Notes: generated by a model from the sequence alone, not told the origin. 64,000 bases of DNA from Cryobacterium glaciale (GCF_004402535.1 NZ_SOEY01000018.1:1-64000); one strand, 5' to 3'. Counted from the stretch's first letter, positions 48,835-60,485 are shown. Numbers and translations: made by a program.

Positions 48835-49752
48835 CTACCGGGTGCTGAGCACGACCTTGCCGCGCAGGTGCCCGGCCATGAGGTAGCGGTAGGCATCCTG
48901 CACCTGCTCGAGCGGAAACACCCGGTCGATCGGCAGCACGATCTCGCCCGCGGCGATGAGTTCAGCGAGCGTCTGAAGGTCGCGGAGGTCAGCGACCTGG
49001 CCACCCACCTCGGTGATTCCGGCTCCGGCCCGATGACCACGCGCGGCGATCGTGTTGATGCGGGCGCCGGGCACGCCGAGCTCGAGGGCCGCATCGATCG
49101 TCGCTGCACCGTTGTAGTCGAGGGCGGCCGTCACGGACGGGGTGATCGCGCGCACCCGGTCGACCAGGCCGTCCCCGTAGGCCACCGGCAGGACGCCGAG
49201 GCCGCGCAGGAAGTCGTGGTTGACCGGGCTTGCGGTACCGATCACGGTCGCACCGGCTCGGAGCGCGAGCTGGCAGGCGAGCACGCCGACCCCGCCGGCG
49301 GCGGCACCGATCAGCACGGTGTCGTCGACACTCAGCCCGAGCGAGGCCACGCTGGCCCAGGCTGCGCGCCCGGCGATGTCGAGGCTACCGGCCTGTTCAA
49401 AGGTGAGGGCGGCCGGTTTCTTGATGATGCGGGTCGCGTCGACGACGACGTAATCGGCCTGGGCGTTCATCCGTTTACCACCGAAGACCGCGTCCCCGAG
49501 CTGAAAATCGGTCACGCCGTCACCGAGCTCGTCGACCACACCGGAGAAGTCGTTGCCGTTGCCGCAGGGTGGAACCGCCTCGTAGCGCGCAGCAGCCGGG
49601 CCGCCGTGAAAGATCTTGTAATCCACCGGGTTGAGGCCGGCAAAGAGCACGCGCACCCGCACCTCGCCCCGCCCGGCCTGCGGCTGCTCATCGTGCACGA
49701 TGCTCAGCACCTCCGGACCACCGAATTCGTCAATGAGTACGTATCGCGCCAT
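48835..49752 (-). CDS. NADP-dependent MDR oxidoreductase
   Basis: 305 residues. GroES-like N-terminus (YVLIDEFGGPEVLSIVHDEQ, GLNPVDYKI), PPCGNGNDFSGVVDELGDGV, and the cofactor loop LIGAAAGGVGVLACQLALRA. The C-terminal IVLPIDRVFPLEQVQDAYRY is common in quinone reductase-like MDRs. Zinc ligands are absent. Substrate unknown. Likely transcribed apart from the PAP2 gene (34 bp gap, same strand). Confidence 0.88.
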   Translation of the reverse strand: MARYVLIDEFGGPEVLSIVHDEQPQAGRGEVRVRVLFAGLNPVDYKIFHGGPAAARYEAVPPCGNGNDFSGVVDELGDGVTDFQLGDAVFGGKRMNAQADYVVVDATRIIKKPAALTFEQAGSLDIAGRAAWASVASLGLSVDDTVLIGAAAGGVGVLACQLALRAGATVIGTASPVNHDFLRGLGVLPVAYGDGLVDRVRAITPSVTAALDYNGAATIDAALELGVPGARINTIAARGHRAGAGITEVGGQVADLRDLQTLAELIAAGEIVLPIDRVFPLEQVQDAYRYLMAGHLRGKVVLSTR

Positions 49753-49826
49753 GCGGCCAGCCTAGGGCCACTGATCCCTTGCCCATTTACCCCGTGCGTT
49801 GCAGATTAACGCGTGGCGTACACCGG

Positions 49827-49855
49827 TTGTTCAAGAACGTCTGATCAAATAGTGT
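49827..49855 (+). promoter_or_regulatory. Sigma-70-type promoter of the phosphodiesterase gene
   Basis: TTGTTC (49827-49832), 17 bp, TAGTGT (49850-49855). Start of transcription would be near 49862, leaving a ~50-nt leader that contains the 4-codon ORF at 49902-49916. Confidence 0.45.
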
Positions 49856-49912
49856 CAAGCATCGTAGAAGCGTGCTCGCAGAGCGCGCCCAAGACAAACG
49901 AATGGACGCTCC

Positions 49913-50851
49913 GTGAGCATTCGAACGGCTGAGTACCCCCGGCCGGACCACTTCCTGCTACACCTGAGCGACACCCACCTGCTGGCGGGAGGCTCGAAGC
50001 TCTATGGCAGCGTCAACGTCGAGGCCCATCTGGCGGGGCTCTTCGCCGAGGTTGAAGCCTCCGGGGCCCGCCCCCAGGCCATCGTTTTCACCGGCGATCT
50101 CGCCGACAAGGGCGAACCGGGGGCGTATGAAACCCTGCGCAACATCGTCGAGCCCGCCGCGGCTCGGCTCGGCGCCCGCGTCATCTGGGTGATGGGTAAC
50201 CACGACAACCGTTCGGCCTTTCGCCGAGAACTCCTCGACCAGGAGCCGAGCGAAGCCCCGATCGACCGCTCGTATGACCTCAACGGTCTGCGCCTGATCA
50301 CCCTCGACACCTCGGTCCCCGGCCATCACCACGGAGCGGTGACCGACCAGCAGTTACTCTGGCTCGCCGACGAACTGCGCGTGCCCGCACCCGACGGCAC
50401 CATCCTCGCCATGCACCACCCGCCGATCCCGAGCGTGCTCGACTTGGCCGCCGCCGTGGAGCTGCGCGCTCAGAGCCGTCTGGCCGACGTGCTGCGCGGC
50501 ACGGATGTGCGCAGCATCATCGCCGGGCACCTGCACTATTCATCCATGGCGATGTTCGCCGGCATTCCCGTGTCGGTGTCGTCGGCAACCTGCTACACGC
50601 AGGATCTGAACGTTCCCGTCGGCGGTACCCTCGGCCGCGACGGCGCCCGCGCGTTCAACCTCGTGCACGTCTACCCGGATACCGTGCTGCACTCCGTGGT
50701 GCCGCTCGGCCATTACCCGACGCTGGAGTATGTCGATGCCGCCGAAAGCGCGCGTCGTCTGCGCGCTTCCGGCGTCGAGATCACGCCGTCGGAAACTCTG
50801 CCTGCATTGCGCGAGCCGCCGATGACCAGGCCGATCCCCGTTCTGCACTAG
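49913..50851 (+). CDS. cpdA: Metallophosphoesterase, cyclic-nucleotide phosphodiesterase (CpdA/Rv0805) type
   Basis: 312 residues from GTG 49913. Metal-binding motifs in order: [40 protein letters not shown] and IAGHLHYS. This is the class III cyclic nucleotide phosphodiesterase pattern, close to mycobacterial Rv0805. Predicted hydrolysis of 2',3'- or 3',5'-cNMP. A tiny ORF (ATG 49902, MDAP, stop) overlaps the start as GTGA. The 3' end overlaps the convergent Stealth gene by 71 bp. Confidence 0.87.
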   Translation: MSIRTAEYPRPDHFLLHLSDTHLLAGGSKLYGSVNVEAHLAGLFAEVEASGARPQAIVFTGDLADKGEPGAYETLRNIVEPAAARLGARVIWVMGNHDNRSAFRRELLDQEPSEAPIDRSYDLNGLRLITLDTSVPGHHHGAVTDQQLLWLADELRVPAPDGTILAMHHPPIPSVLDLAAAVELRAQSRLADVLRGTDVRSIIAGHLHYSSMAMFAGIPVSVSSATCYTQDLNVPVGGTLGRDGARAFNLVHVYPDTVLHSVVPLGHYPTLEYVDAAESARRLRASGVEITPSETLPALREPPMTRPIPVLH

Positions 50852-52577
50852 TCGCCGGGCTGGCCCGTTCCCACGGTGCCACGATCGGAAAGTACAGTTC
50901 GAGAAATTCGGTGACCGCGGCGCGACGCACCTCGGTCGAGATCTCCGGGTGGCTGCCGTCGTTGAGGCAGAACATGTCTTGGTCGCGGCGCTTGCGCAGC
51001 TGGTTCATCTGCCGCAGGGCGATGCGCAAAGTCGTCTCGATGTAGAGCGAGTGCACCTGCGTCTGGGCCACCGCCCGACCGGTCATCAACGCGTAGTAGT
51101 GATACAACGAGTTGGTGACCGAGATGTCGGTCGCCGACCGAAAACGACTTGCCGCCGTGCGGCTGAAGTCCTCGGGAAACTCACTCTCCAGCTCGAGCAG
51201 AACGCTCTTGCGCATCGGGGCCGGCGTGTGCTCGAGGTGCCGGGTGGTGACCTTGCCGAAACGCCCGCGCAGCAGCGCACGGTTCACGCGGGCGGCGTTC
51301 TCGAACCCGCTGCGGGTCGGATCGTTCTCCCCCAGGCCGATACGAGTGGATGCCTCCACAAACTTGGTCACTCCGCCCGGAGAGAAGAACAACTCCGGAC
51401 CCACCGGACGACCGAAGAACATGTCGTCGTTGGAATAGAGAAAGTGCTCAGCGAGCCCGGGAATGTGGTGCAGCTGGCTCTCGACGGCGTGCGAGTTGTG
51501 GATCGGCAGCACGCTCGTGTCGACGAAGAAGTCTTCGCTGCGCATGATCGTGACCCGGGGATGCTCGGCGAGCCACTCGGGTGCGGGCGAATCCGTGGCG
51601 ATGAAGATGCGTCGAATCCACGGTGCGAACATGTAGACGCTGCGCAGGGCGTATTTAAGTTCGTCGATCTGGCGAAAACGAGCGTCGGAATCGTCACCTT
51701 CGCCGACCACGTACGCCTGCATCCGCTTGGCGCGCTCGCGCTGGAACTCATCGCTCGAGCCGTCAACCCAGCTGAACACGAGGTCGATGTCGAAGGAGAC
51801 GTCGCTCGCGAGGTCGTCGAACATGTTCTGCAGGGTCAGCCAGGTGCGCCCATACAGCTCGATCGTGGTTTCGCGGGCTTCGGAGCGAGGCAACCGGGTA
51901 CGCATGAGGGCGTTCTCGACCGGGGCGATGATCTCGTCTTCGCCGAAACGCCACAGTTCGAACTGGAACGCGGTCTGGGCACCATAACGCAAACGGCCGA
52001 TCGGTTCGATGCGCGGGCGGTAGACCCGAAAAACGCTGGACTTGCGCAGGGTCGTGAGCGCGCCGTCGGCGAGCAGAAACTGCTGGCTCACGTTGCCGTC
52101 GAGGGGCTTGGCATAGAAGGGCTCGTTGGCGAAGGCCCGGCCCAGAACCTTGGTGATTTCCTTGCGCTGCTTGCGGTCGACGGCGATGACCGGACGGTTG
52201 TGGTCGCCGCGCACCAGCAGGAATTCGATGCCGGCGCCGGTGAGGGCGTCGTGCACGGCCACGAGGTCCTTGACCATGGACTCGTGCGGGGTGTAGTGGC
52301 CGTTGATCAGGGCGATCTCCCCCTTACGCACAACCAGATCGTCGCGGTCGAAGCGGCGGGTGCGGGCATCCGGTGTGATCAGGACCAGCTCGGGCTCGCT
52401 GCTGAGCGACAGCGTCGGGATCAGGCCGGTGTTGGTGGGGGGTTCCGGCTCACTCGAATCGTGACCGACCGAGTCGGGGCGGAAGGCGTCGGTGTCGAAG
52501 ATCTCACCGGAGAACGAATCGGCGTAACCCAGCTCGGGAGTTTCCGGTTGTGCGTCCGGGATGTCGAGTGTCGCCAT
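50781..52577 (-). CDS. Stealth family sugar-phosphate transferase
   Basis: 598 residues from ATG 52577, with AAGGAGG upstream. Conserved regions: CR1 [15 protein letters not shown] (about 260), CR2 [20 protein letters not shown] (about 306-326), CR3 with [30 protein letters not shown] (about 358-390) and CR4 LNDGSHPEI (about 538). A ~200-residue N-terminal extension contains [16 protein letters not shown]. Stealth proteins transfer hexose-1-phosphate to build capsule or exopolysaccharide, often shielding the cell. No other capsule gene is in the window. Confidence 0.9.
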   Translation of the reverse strand: MATLDIPDAQPETPELGYADSFSGEIFDTDAFRPDSVGHDSSEPEPPTNTGLIPTLSLSSEPELVLITPDARTRRFDRDDLVVRKGEIALINGHYTPHESMVKDLVAVHDALTGAGIEFLLVRGDHNRPVIAVDRKQRKEITKVLGRAFANEPFYAKPLDGNVSQQFLLADGALTTLRKSSVFRVYRPRIEPIGRLRYGAQTAFQFELWRFGEDEIIAPVENALMRTRLPRSEARETTIELYGRTWLTLQNMFDDLASDVSFDIDLVFSWVDGSSDEFQRERAKRMQAYVVGEGDDSDARFRQIDELKYALRSVYMFAPWIRRIFIATDSPAPEWLAEHPRVTIMRSEDFFVDTSVLPIHNSHAVESQLHHIPGLAEHFLYSNDDMFFGRPVGPELFFSPGGVTKFVEASTRIGLGENDPTRSGFENAARVNRALLRGRFGKVTTRHLEHTPAPMRKSVLLELESEFPEDFSRTAASRFRSATDISVTNSLYHYYALMTGRAVAQTQVHSLYIETTLRIALRQMNQLRKRRDQDMFCLNDGSHPEISTEVRRAAVTEFLELYFPIVAPWERASPATSAERGSAWSSAARAMQAEFPTA

Positions 52578-52685
52578 GGTCCTCCTTGAAAAAAATGGAA
52601 CACTCGATCGCGAACAGCCGGGGCTCTCGAGGAGTGCGGCCGACGATGTCGGCGTGGATGCTTCAGTGTGGTGCGCAGCGACGAT

Positions 52686-52697
52686 CTTCTCGAGAAG
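52686..52697. repeat. Perfect 12-bp palindrome upstream of the Stealth gene
   Basis: CTTCTCGAGAAG lies 109 bp before the Stealth ATG, in the 229-bp gap to the DUF1761 gene. It may be an operator; no other feature was seen in this gap. Confidence 0.35.
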
Positions 52698-52806
52698 TGA
52701 CCTGTTCTCGATGAGCGACTGGCGTTCGGGGAACGCGGTGGCTTTCGTCACGGTGCTCGTTTGCCCAGTGTACGTCCCGAGGTCGGTAGTTTGCTGCGCG
52801 AGCGGG

Positions 52807-53235
52807 TCAGAGCGCGGAGATGCCGAACAGCCCGATGATCAGGGCCATGAGCAGAATCGTGACGAGTTCGTGGGCGAGGTTCAACACGGTCAGACCGGCC
52901 GGGCGGCGGTCGAACGCGTCGTGCGTGACCATGCGAGCTGCGGTGAATCCGGCCCAGAGGATGAGCGCGGTGAGCAGGGTGTTGAACAGAAAGTTGCCAC
53001 CGTAGAAGTTCTGGGCGATCGCCGCGGCGCCGGCCAGCACTGTGGCGGTGATGAAGCTGACGATGATCGTGATGATGACCGCTCCGGTGCCGCTGCCCTT
53101 CATACTTTCTTCGGTGTGGCCGACGGCTTTCATCCAGTACCGGCCGAAGACGGCGCGGGTGTACCAGATGGAGCCGACGACCATGCTCGACGCGGTAGCC
53201 AGGAGCACTGCCCAGATGTTGATTTCGGGAACCAT
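52807..53235 (-). CDS. DUF1761 family membrane protein
   Basis: 142 residues with four hydrophobic segments. INIWAVLLATASSMVVGSIW, YTRAVFGRYWMKAVGHTEE and ILWAGFTAARMVTHDAFDRR match DUF1761. Function unknown. The start ATG 53235 is preceded by AAAGGACCC. Confidence 0.88.
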   Translation of the reverse strand: MVPEINIWAVLLATASSMVVGSIWYTRAVFGRYWMKAVGHTEESMKGSGTGAVIITIIVSFITATVLAGAAAIAQNFYGGNFLFNTLLTALILWAGFTAARMVTHDAFDRRPAGLTVLNLAHELVTILLMALIIGLFGISAL

Positions 53236-53282
53236 GATGGGTCCTTTCGGGTGGTCCCAGGAGCGGGACGGGTACCCCGATG

Positions 53283-55337
53283 TTAGTGCTTGTGCTGTCG
53301 ATCCGATTGTTGCGCTTCAGCGGCAATTTCGGCGAGGAGCACGGCGGTGGCGTCCACTGGGGGCAGCTGTGCCGGGTCGGTGACCGGCAGCTGGCAGACG
53401 AAGTCGCGGCAGAGGTAGGCGGTGGGCTGGCCGCTCGATGAAATGCGGGCCGCGAACAGGTCGAATCCGGCTGCGGCGAATGCCCGCGCCTGGGATTCTG
53501 AAACGGATGCGACGACTGGCGCCGGGTGGCGCCGAGCGAGGTCCTGCAGGGTGACCGGGTTCGGGGATTCGATCGCCTGGCCCGGCTGGTCGGGCGAGAC
53601 GATGACGAGCTGCTCGATCGGTGCGTTCAGCTCGTCGAACAGCCGCAGCGCGGCGCCGTAGGCCAGGGGGCGGGCCGGAGCGAGGCCGGCGACGAGCGCG
53701 AGTCCGGCCTGGGCCGCACGCCGGTAGCGGTCGTCGCCGGTGAGGCGGTGCAGGAGCAGTGCCGCGTCGGCGGTGGCGGACAGTCCGGAGGGGTAGGCGC
53801 CCTCGGAGGGATCGATGGCGCCGACCAGGCCCTGCCAGCTCAGCACCGGATCGGCGCCGTGCGGCGGGCGGAAGGCGGGCGCCGTGGCGGTGTCCGTGTC
53901 CGTGTCCGTGTCCGTGTCCGTGTCCGTGTCCGTGTCCGTGTCCGTGGTGCCCGATAGTGTGCTCTCGAGCAGGTGACGAGCCTGGGTGGCGCCGGGAACG
54001 TCGCCGGTGACGAGTGCGAGTTCGAGGAGTCCCCATGAGTACATGCCGTAGTCCTCCAGGGTGGCTTTCGCGGCCGAGATTCGAGGTTTAGTGCTATGTC
54101 CGCTGACCGAGGCGCGCACGAGGGTGCCGTCGGCGCGCACGTGGTGCGCCTGCAGGTAGTCGGCGGCGCGGCGGGCAGCGTCGATGAGATCGGGCCGGTC
54201 GAAGGCGAAGCCGGCTCGGGCCAGGGCCTGCATGGCGAGACCGTTCCAGCCGGTCAGTACCTTCTCGTCGAGTGCTGGCGGGGTCTGCCTCGCGCGCTCC
54301 CCCGGTTCGAGTGCGTAGTAGCCGCCCTCGACCCGCTGACCGTCGACGGTGCTCTCGGAGTCCTGGGCGCTCGCGAACCCACCGCCGGGCAGCTGCATCA
54401 CCGTGCAGAGAAAACGGGCGATGCCCTCGGCGACCTGACGGGCCCACGGCTGGCCGGTGAGCACCCAGGCACGGGTGTAGAGGCTGAGCAGCTGGGCGTT
54501 GTCGTAGAGCATGCGTTCGTAGTGCGGGTCACTCCAGTTTCGGTTGACCGCGTAGCGAAAGAAGCCGCCCTCGATCGGGTCCCGCAGCGGTGACGCACCC
54601 ATGAGTTTGAGGGTGCGCAGGGCCAGGGCCGGTCCGTCGCCGGGCGCTGCACCGTGCCCGAGATCACCGTGCGCGAGTAGAAAGGACAGTGCCGGGGCCA
54701 CCGGAAACTTCGGGCTGCCGCCGAAGCCGCCGAACCGGGCGTCTTCGTAGCCGATCAGTTCGGCGACGGCCCGGTCGAGTGCGTCGATGCCGGGCTGGGC
54801 GGCAGCCGCCGCACCGCCCCCAGCGGCGAGCTGCCGGGTCGATTCGGCGAGCAGGTCGGCTACCCGGGCGGCACCGGCCGTCACCTCGGCACGGCGGGTG
54901 AGCCAGGCCGTCGTCACGGCGCTGAGAACATCGCGGAAGGACGGATGCCCCGGCATCGCGACCGGCGGAAAGTACGTTCCCGCGTGGAACGCCTGGCCGT
55001 CGGGAGTGACGAATACGTTGAGCGGCCAGCCCAGCCCCTCCACGAAGGCACTCGCGGCGGCGAGATAGCTCGCGTCGACGTCGGGGTGCTCTTCCCGGTC
55101 GACCTTGATGCTCACGAAGTGGGCGTTGAGATACTCGGCGATGGCCGGATCGCTGAAGCTCTCCCTGGCCATGACGTGGCACCAGTGGCAGGTGGAATAG
55201 CCGATCGACACGAGCACAGGAACGTCCCGCTCGCGGGCCTCGGCGAAAGCCTCATCGCCCCAGCCGAACCAGGCGACCGGATTGTCGGCGTGGCTGCGCA
55301 GGTAGGGACTGATGGCGTCGGCGAGATGGTTGGGCAT
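53283..55337 (-). CDS. YyaL/spermatogenesis-associated protein 20-type thioredoxin-fold protein
   Basis: 684 residues from ATG 55337 ([20 protein letters not shown]), the common family start; the frame is open further upstream. The N-terminal thioredoxin-like domain has [14 protein letters not shown] with CxxC and [26 protein letters not shown]. The rest is a six-hairpin glycosidase-like region ([41 protein letters not shown]). Role unknown. Near residue 470 the protein contains (Thr-Asp)9, encoded by nine GTGTCC units. Confidence 0.9.
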   Translation of the reverse strand: MPNHLADAISPYLRSHADNPVAWFGWGDEAFAEARERDVPVLVSIGYSTCHWCHVMARESFSDPAIAEYLNAHFVSIKVDREEHPDVDASYLAAASAFVEGLGWPLNVFVTPDGQAFHAGTYFPPVAMPGHPSFRDVLSAVTTAWLTRRAEVTAGAARVADLLAESTRQLAAGGGAAAAAQPGIDALDRAVAELIGYEDARFGGFGGSPKFPVAPALSFLLAHGDLGHGAAPGDGPALALRTLKLMGASPLRDPIEGGFFRYAVNRNWSDPHYERMLYDNAQLLSLYTRAWVLTGQPWARQVAEGIARFLCTVMQLPGGGFASAQDSESTVDGQRVEGGYYALEPGERARQTPPALDEKVLTGWNGLAMQALARAGFAFDRPDLIDAARRAADYLQAHHVRADGTLVRASVSGHSTKPRISAAKATLEDYGMYSWGLLELALVTGDVPGATQARHLLESTLSGTTDTDTDTDTDTDTDTDTDTATAPAFRPPHGADPVLSWQGLVGAIDPSEGAYPSGLSATADAALLLHRLTGDDRYRRAAQAGLALVAGLAPARPLAYGAALRLFDELNAPIEQLVIVSPDQPGQAIESPNPVTLQDLARRHPAPVVASVSESQARAFAAAGFDLFAARISSSGQPTAYLCRDFVCQLPVTDPAQLPPVDATAVLLAEIAAEAQQSDRQHKH
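53890..53943. repeat. Hexanucleotide microsatellite (GTGTCC)9 inside a coding region
   Basis: Nine exact copies of GTGTCC (minus strand GGACAC) in the YyaL gene encode alternating Thr and Asp. Changes in copy number would keep the frame. Confidence 0.95.
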
Positions 55338-55474
55338 GCTCCATTCTGCGCCCAGCGCACGGGTGGAGGCCAGCCGGTGCAGCTCCCAATGTACGCCGCT
55401 CGCAGTGCCCGCTGATCCAACAGTGGCCCCGCCGCTATCGGTCTGCGGGGCCACCCTCACACGGATGCTGCGCG

Positions 55475-56317
<843 letters not shown>

Positions 56318-56408
56318 CTATTGGCCGCAGTTCTTCAGCCACCCCCCGAACACCCGATGTTCACTGTCCGCGAAAGCAGTGATATGTCCGACGTAATATT
56401 GAGACTTC

Positions 56409-59400
56409 ATGGAAACGCTGAATATCACCTTCCCGCCCGAACTGCCGGTCAGCCAGCGTCGGGAGGACATCGCCCGCGCGATTCGCGACCACCAGGTCGT
56501 GATCGTCGCCGGGTCGACCGGGTCGGGCAAGACCACCCAGCTGCCCAAGATCTGCCTCGAACTCGGCCGCCAGAACATTGGCCACACCCAGCCGCGCCGG
56601 CTCGCCGCGCGCACCATCGCCGAACGCATCGCCGAGGAGCTCGGCCAGGAGGTCGGGCAGCTGGTCGGCTACCAGGTGCGGTTCACCGACAAGGTCGGCT
56701 CCGACACGCGTATTAAGTTGATGACCGACGGCATCCTGTTGAATGAGATCCACCGCGACCGGATGCTGCGCAAGTACGACACGATCATCATCGACGAGGC
56801 GCACGAGCGCAGCCTCAACATCGACTTTCTGCTCGGCTACCTGCGGCAGCTGCTGCCCAAGCGCCCCGATCTCAAGCTCATCATCACCTCGGCCACGATC
56901 GACCCCGCCAGTTTCGCGAAGCATTTCGCGGCCGCCGATGGCACTCCGGCGCCGGTCGTCGAGGTCTCCGGCCGTACTTTTCCGGTGGAGATCCGCTACC
57001 GTCCACTTGTCGCTGAGCCCGGAATCGCAGACGACGACACGACGGATGCCGCTCCCCCGGTCGACCGCGACTATATCGACGGCATCACCACCGCCCTTGA
57101 CGAGCTCGAACGCGAGTCGAACGGCGACGTACTCGTCTTTCTCTCCGGTGAGACCGAGATTCGCGACGCCGCCGACGCCCTGCAGGGCAAGTACGCCTCC
57201 TCGGCCAGCCGCAATCCCACCGAGGTGCTGCCGCTCTACGGCCGGCTGTCATCGGCCGACCAGCACCGGGTGTTCCAGCCGTCGACCGTCGCCGGGGTCA
57301 AACGGCGCATCGTGCTCGCGACCAACGTGGCCGAGACCAGCCTGACGGTACCGGGCATCCGCTATGTCATCGACGCGGGAACCGCGCGCATCAGCCGGTA
57401 CAGCGTGCGCTCCAAGGTGCAACGCCTGCCGATCGAAGCGATCTCGCAGGCTTCCGGCAACCAGCGCAGCGGCCGCAGCGGCCGCACCAGCGACGGTATT
57501 GCGATTCGGTTATATTCCGAAGAAGACTATCTGCGCCGCCCGGACTATACCGAGCCGGAAATTCTGCGCACCAACCTCGCCGCGGTCATTCTGCAGATGA
57601 TCTCGCTCGGCCTCGGCGACATCGCGTCGTTCCCGTTTTTGACCCCGCCGGACAGCCGCAATATCAAGGACGGTCTCGACCTGCTCGCCGAACTTGGCGC
57701 CATCGAGGCTGTAGATAAAACGACCCCGCGCCTCACTCGAATCGGCCAGCAGCTCGCGCAGCTGCCGATCGACCCGCGCTTTGGCCGCATGGTGATCGAG
57801 TCGAAGACGCAGGGCACCAGCCGGGAGGTCATGGCGATCGTCGCCGGGCTGACCATTCAAGATCCGCGGGAACGCCCGCTCGAGCGACGCGCCCAGGCGG
57901 ACCAGTTCCATGCCCGGTTCGCCGACCCGACGAGCGACTTCCTCAGCTTGCTGAACCTCTGGAACTACCTCGAGAAGCAGCAGTCCGAGCTGGGCTCGAG
58001 CGCCTTTCGTCGCCTATGCAAGAACGAATACCTCAACTATCTGCGGGTGCGCGAGTGGCAAGACGTGCTGCGGCAGTTGCGCCAGCTGGCCAAACCACTC
58101 GGACTGCCGCGAGGTGAGCCGAGCTCGAACCCCGACGGCGTGCACCGGTCGCTGCTGGCCGGCCTGCTCTCGCATATCGGGCTGAAGGACGTCGCCAAGA
58201 AGGACTACGTCGGCGCCCGCCAGCAGCGCTTCGTGCTGTTTCCCGGTTCGACCCTGGCCAAGAAGCAGCCGAACGCGGTGATGAGCGCCGAACTGGTCGA
58301 AACCAGCCGGCTGTTCGCCCGCATGAACGCCGTCGTCGACCCGGCGTGGGCCGAACCGCTCGCCGGCAACCTGTGCAAGCGCAGCTATTCCGAACCGCAC
58401 TGGGAGATGAAGCAGGGCGCCGCCGTCGTGTACGAACGGGTGACGCTGTACGGCGTGCCGATCGTGGCCCGCCGCCGGGTGCAGTTCTCCCGGATCGACC
58501 CGGCGTATGCCAGGGAGCTGTTCATTCGCCACGCCCTCGTCGAGGGCGAGTGGGACCGCGCGTCGGGGCCGCAGTCTGTATCGGTCGAGAAGGAAGCGGA
58601 TCGCGGCGGACGCGGGCCGTCGCGCAACGAACGCGTGAGCATCTCGAGCGACGGCGGCGACGCCAGCAGTGGGCGCGGTTCCGGCCGCGCCCCCGCCGTC
58701 GGCTCGAGCGCGAGCCGGGGCGGAAGACCGGGCCAGACCGGCGACCCGGGCATGTGGGCGTTCGAACGGGCCAATGCGCGGCTGCGGGAGGAACTCGCCG
58801 AGTTGGAGGAGCGCACCCGGCGCCGGGACATCCTCTTTGACGACGAAGCCGTCTTCGACTTCTACCAGCGCCGCATTCCGGCCGAGGTGTCGTCGACCAA
58901 GAGCTTCGAGGGCTGGTGGCGCACGGCCCGGTTTGACACCCCCGATCTGCTCACCATGACCGCCGACGCGCTCGTCGCCGAGGACTCCCCCGAGATCGAC
59001 GAGGGGCTGTTTCCGCCGAGCTGGCAGCAGGGCGACCAGCGCCTGACGCTCGGTTACCGCTTCGAGCCCGGCGAGGAAGACGACGGCGTGACCGTGCGTA
59101 TTCCGCTCGCCCTGCTGGCCCGTCTCTCGCCCCACGGTTTCGACTGGCAGGTGCCTGGCCTCCGTGCCGAGCTGGTGACCGCCATGATCAAGTCGCTGCC
59201 GAAGAGCATCCGCCGTAATGTCGTTCCCGCCGCGGACTGGGCCGCCCGCCTGCTCAGCGAGCTGCCAGCCGAGCCCGGCGTGGTGCAGACTTTGCCGACT
59301 GCCGTTCCAGAGGCGACGTTCGCCGAGACCCTCGCCGCCCTGATTCAGAAGCTCACCTATGTGCCGGTTTCCGCGCGCGACTTCGAGCTCGGTCGCGTGC

Positions 59401-60419
59401 CTTCGCACCTGCGCATGACCTTCGTCGTCACCGACGAGCGCGGACGCACCGTCGCCGCCGACAAGGACCTCGCCGACCTGCAACGTCGGCTCGGCACCCG
59501 GGTACGGGAGAGCGTCGCGAAGGCGACGAGTGCGGCAGCGCCCAGCAACGCGATCGAGCGTGGTGGCCTCGTGACCTGGGACCTCGGCGAACTCCCGCGC
59601 TTCCTGGACACGAAGCAGGGCGACAACACGATTCGCGGGTATCCGACGCTGGTCGATGATGGGGCATCCGTTTCTATTCGCATGATGAGTACCGAGCTGG
59701 AGCAGGCCCGCGCGCTGCCTCGCGGGGTGCGCCGGCTGCTGCTGCTTGCGACGCCGTCGCCGGCCGCGTACGTGCAGCAGCACCTGACCGCTGCCGAGAA
59801 GCTCAGCTTGGCGACGAGCCCGTACAAGACCACGCAGGCCCTGTTCGAGGATTGCCTCGCCGCCGCGGTCGACGACGTATTGTTTCGGGTGCGTCCCGAC
59901 GGGCAGGTGTTCATGAAGGCGGAGTTCGATACCATTCGTGACCGGGTGTCGGGGGTCGTGATGGACTCCATGTTCGAAACGGTGGGGCTGGTGGCCCGCA
60001 TTCTGACCGCTCACCGACTGGCCGATAAGGCGCTCAAGGCCGCGACCAGCATGGCGCTGCTGCCCGGAATCAGCGATGCCCGCCAGCAGCTGACGGCCCT
60101 GGTCTACCCGGGCTTCGTCAGCGAGACCGGCCTGGCCCAGCTGCGGCACCTGCCGCGCTACCTCGGCGGCATCAGCGTGCGCGTGCCGAAACTGGTCGAC
60201 AACCCGAGCCGCGACCGAGTCTGGATGAACGAGACCCAGGCCGCGACCACCCGGTTCGAGAACGCCGGCGGCACCATGCCGCTCCAAGCGGATGCCGCGG
60301 CGCCGGTCCTCCGCGCCCGCTGGATGATCGAGGAGCTGCGCATCAGCCTGTTCGCGCAGGAGCTCAAGGCTGCGGAGTCGGTATCGTTGCAGCGGATCCA
60401 GAAGGTGCTCGCCGGGTAA
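56409..60419 (+). CDS. hrpA: ATP-dependent RNA helicase HrpA
   Basis: 1336 residues, the expected size. Walker A GSTGSGKTTQ (about 35), IIDEAHERS with DEAH, ITSATIDPASF, LVFLSGETEIRDAADAL, TNVAETSLTVPGIRYVID and QRSGRSGRTSDGIAIRLY are DExH helicase motifs. The HA2/OB region and the DUF3418 C-terminal domain (from about 750) follow. A Gly/Ser-rich insertion of ~50 residues sits near 735-785. Bacterial HrpA rescues collided ribosomes. TAATAT lies about 10 nt before the ATG. Confidence 0.95.
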   Translation: METLNITFPPELPVSQRREDIARAIRDHQVVIVAGSTGSGKTTQLPKICLELGRQNIGHTQPRRLAARTIAERIAEELGQEVGQLVGYQVRFTDKVGSDTRIKLMTDGILLNEIHRDRMLRKYDTIIIDEAHERSLNIDFLLGYLRQLLPKRPDLKLIITSATIDPASFAKHFAAADGTPAPVVEVSGRTFPVEIRYRPLVAEPGIADDDTTDAAPPVDRDYIDGITTALDELERESNGDVLVFLSGETEIRDAADALQGKYASSASRNPTEVLPLYGRLSSADQHRVFQPSTVAGVKRRIVLATNVAETSLTVPGIRYVIDAGTARISRYSVRSKVQRLPIEAISQASGNQRSGRSGRTSDGIAIRLYSEEDYLRRPDYTEPEILRTNLAAVILQMISLGLGDIASFPFLTPPDSRNIKDGLDLLAELGAIEAVDKTTPRLTRIGQQLAQLPIDPRFGRMVIESKTQGTSREVMAIVAGLTIQDPRERPLERRAQADQFHARFADPTSDFLSLLNLWNYLEKQQSELGSSAFRRLCKNEYLNYLRVREWQDVLRQLRQLAKPLGLPRGEPSSNPDGVHRSLLAGLLSHIGLKDVAKKDYVGARQQRFVLFPGSTLAKKQPNAVMSAELVETSRLFARMNAVVDPAWAEPLAGNLCKRSYSEPHWEMKQGAAVVYERVTLYGVPIVARRRVQFSRIDPAYARELFIRHALVEGEWDRASGPQSVSVEKEADRGGRGPSRNERVSISSDGGDASSGRGSGRAPAVGSSASRGGRPGQTGDPGMWAFERANARLREELAELEERTRRRDILFDDEAVFDFYQRRIPAEVSSTKSFEGWWRTARFDTPDLLTMTADALVAEDSPEIDEGLFPPSWQQGDQRLTLGYRFEPGEEDDGVTVRIPLALLARLSPHGFDWQVPGLRAELVTAMIKSLPKSIRRNVVPAADWAARLLSELPAEPGVVQTLPTAVPEATFAETLAALIQKLTYVPVSARDFELGRVPSHLRMTFVVTDERGRTVAADKDLADLQRRLGTRVRESVAKATSAAAPSNAIERGGLVTWDLGELPRFLDTKQGDNTIRGYPTLVDDGASVSIRMMSTELEQARALPRGVRRLLLLATPSPAAYVQQHLTAAEKLSLATSPYKTTQALFEDCLAAAVDDVLFRVRPDGQVFMKAEFDTIRDRVSGVVMDSMFETVGLVARILTAHRLADKALKAATSMALLPGISDARQQLTALVYPGFVSETGLAQLRHLPRYLGGISVRVPKLVDNPSRDRVWMNETQAATTRFENAGGTMPLQADAAAPVLRARWMIEELRISLFAQELKAAESVSLQRIQKVLAG

Positions 60420-60485
60420 AGGGGCTCCGTGGGGGTGTTTTCCCGCCCGGGCCCACCTTCGGGAACTGGGCCCATGATCTATCCT

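Noticed and set aside
50949-52589. Plus-strand open frame of 546 codons opposite the Stealth gene
   Set aside because: Antisense to a gene with all four Stealth regions and a strong ribosome site; its own composition is atypical and it has no motif.
53890-53943. Short regular repeat considered as CRISPR
   Set aside because: The unit is 6 bp with no spacers and lies inside a coding frame; it is a microsatellite.
58014-60287. Long minus-strand open frame of about 757 codons opposite hrpA
   Set aside because: It lies wholly within the well-supported hrpA gene and has His/Gln/Arg/Gly-rich composition typical of antisense frames in GC-rich genes; no domain is visible.
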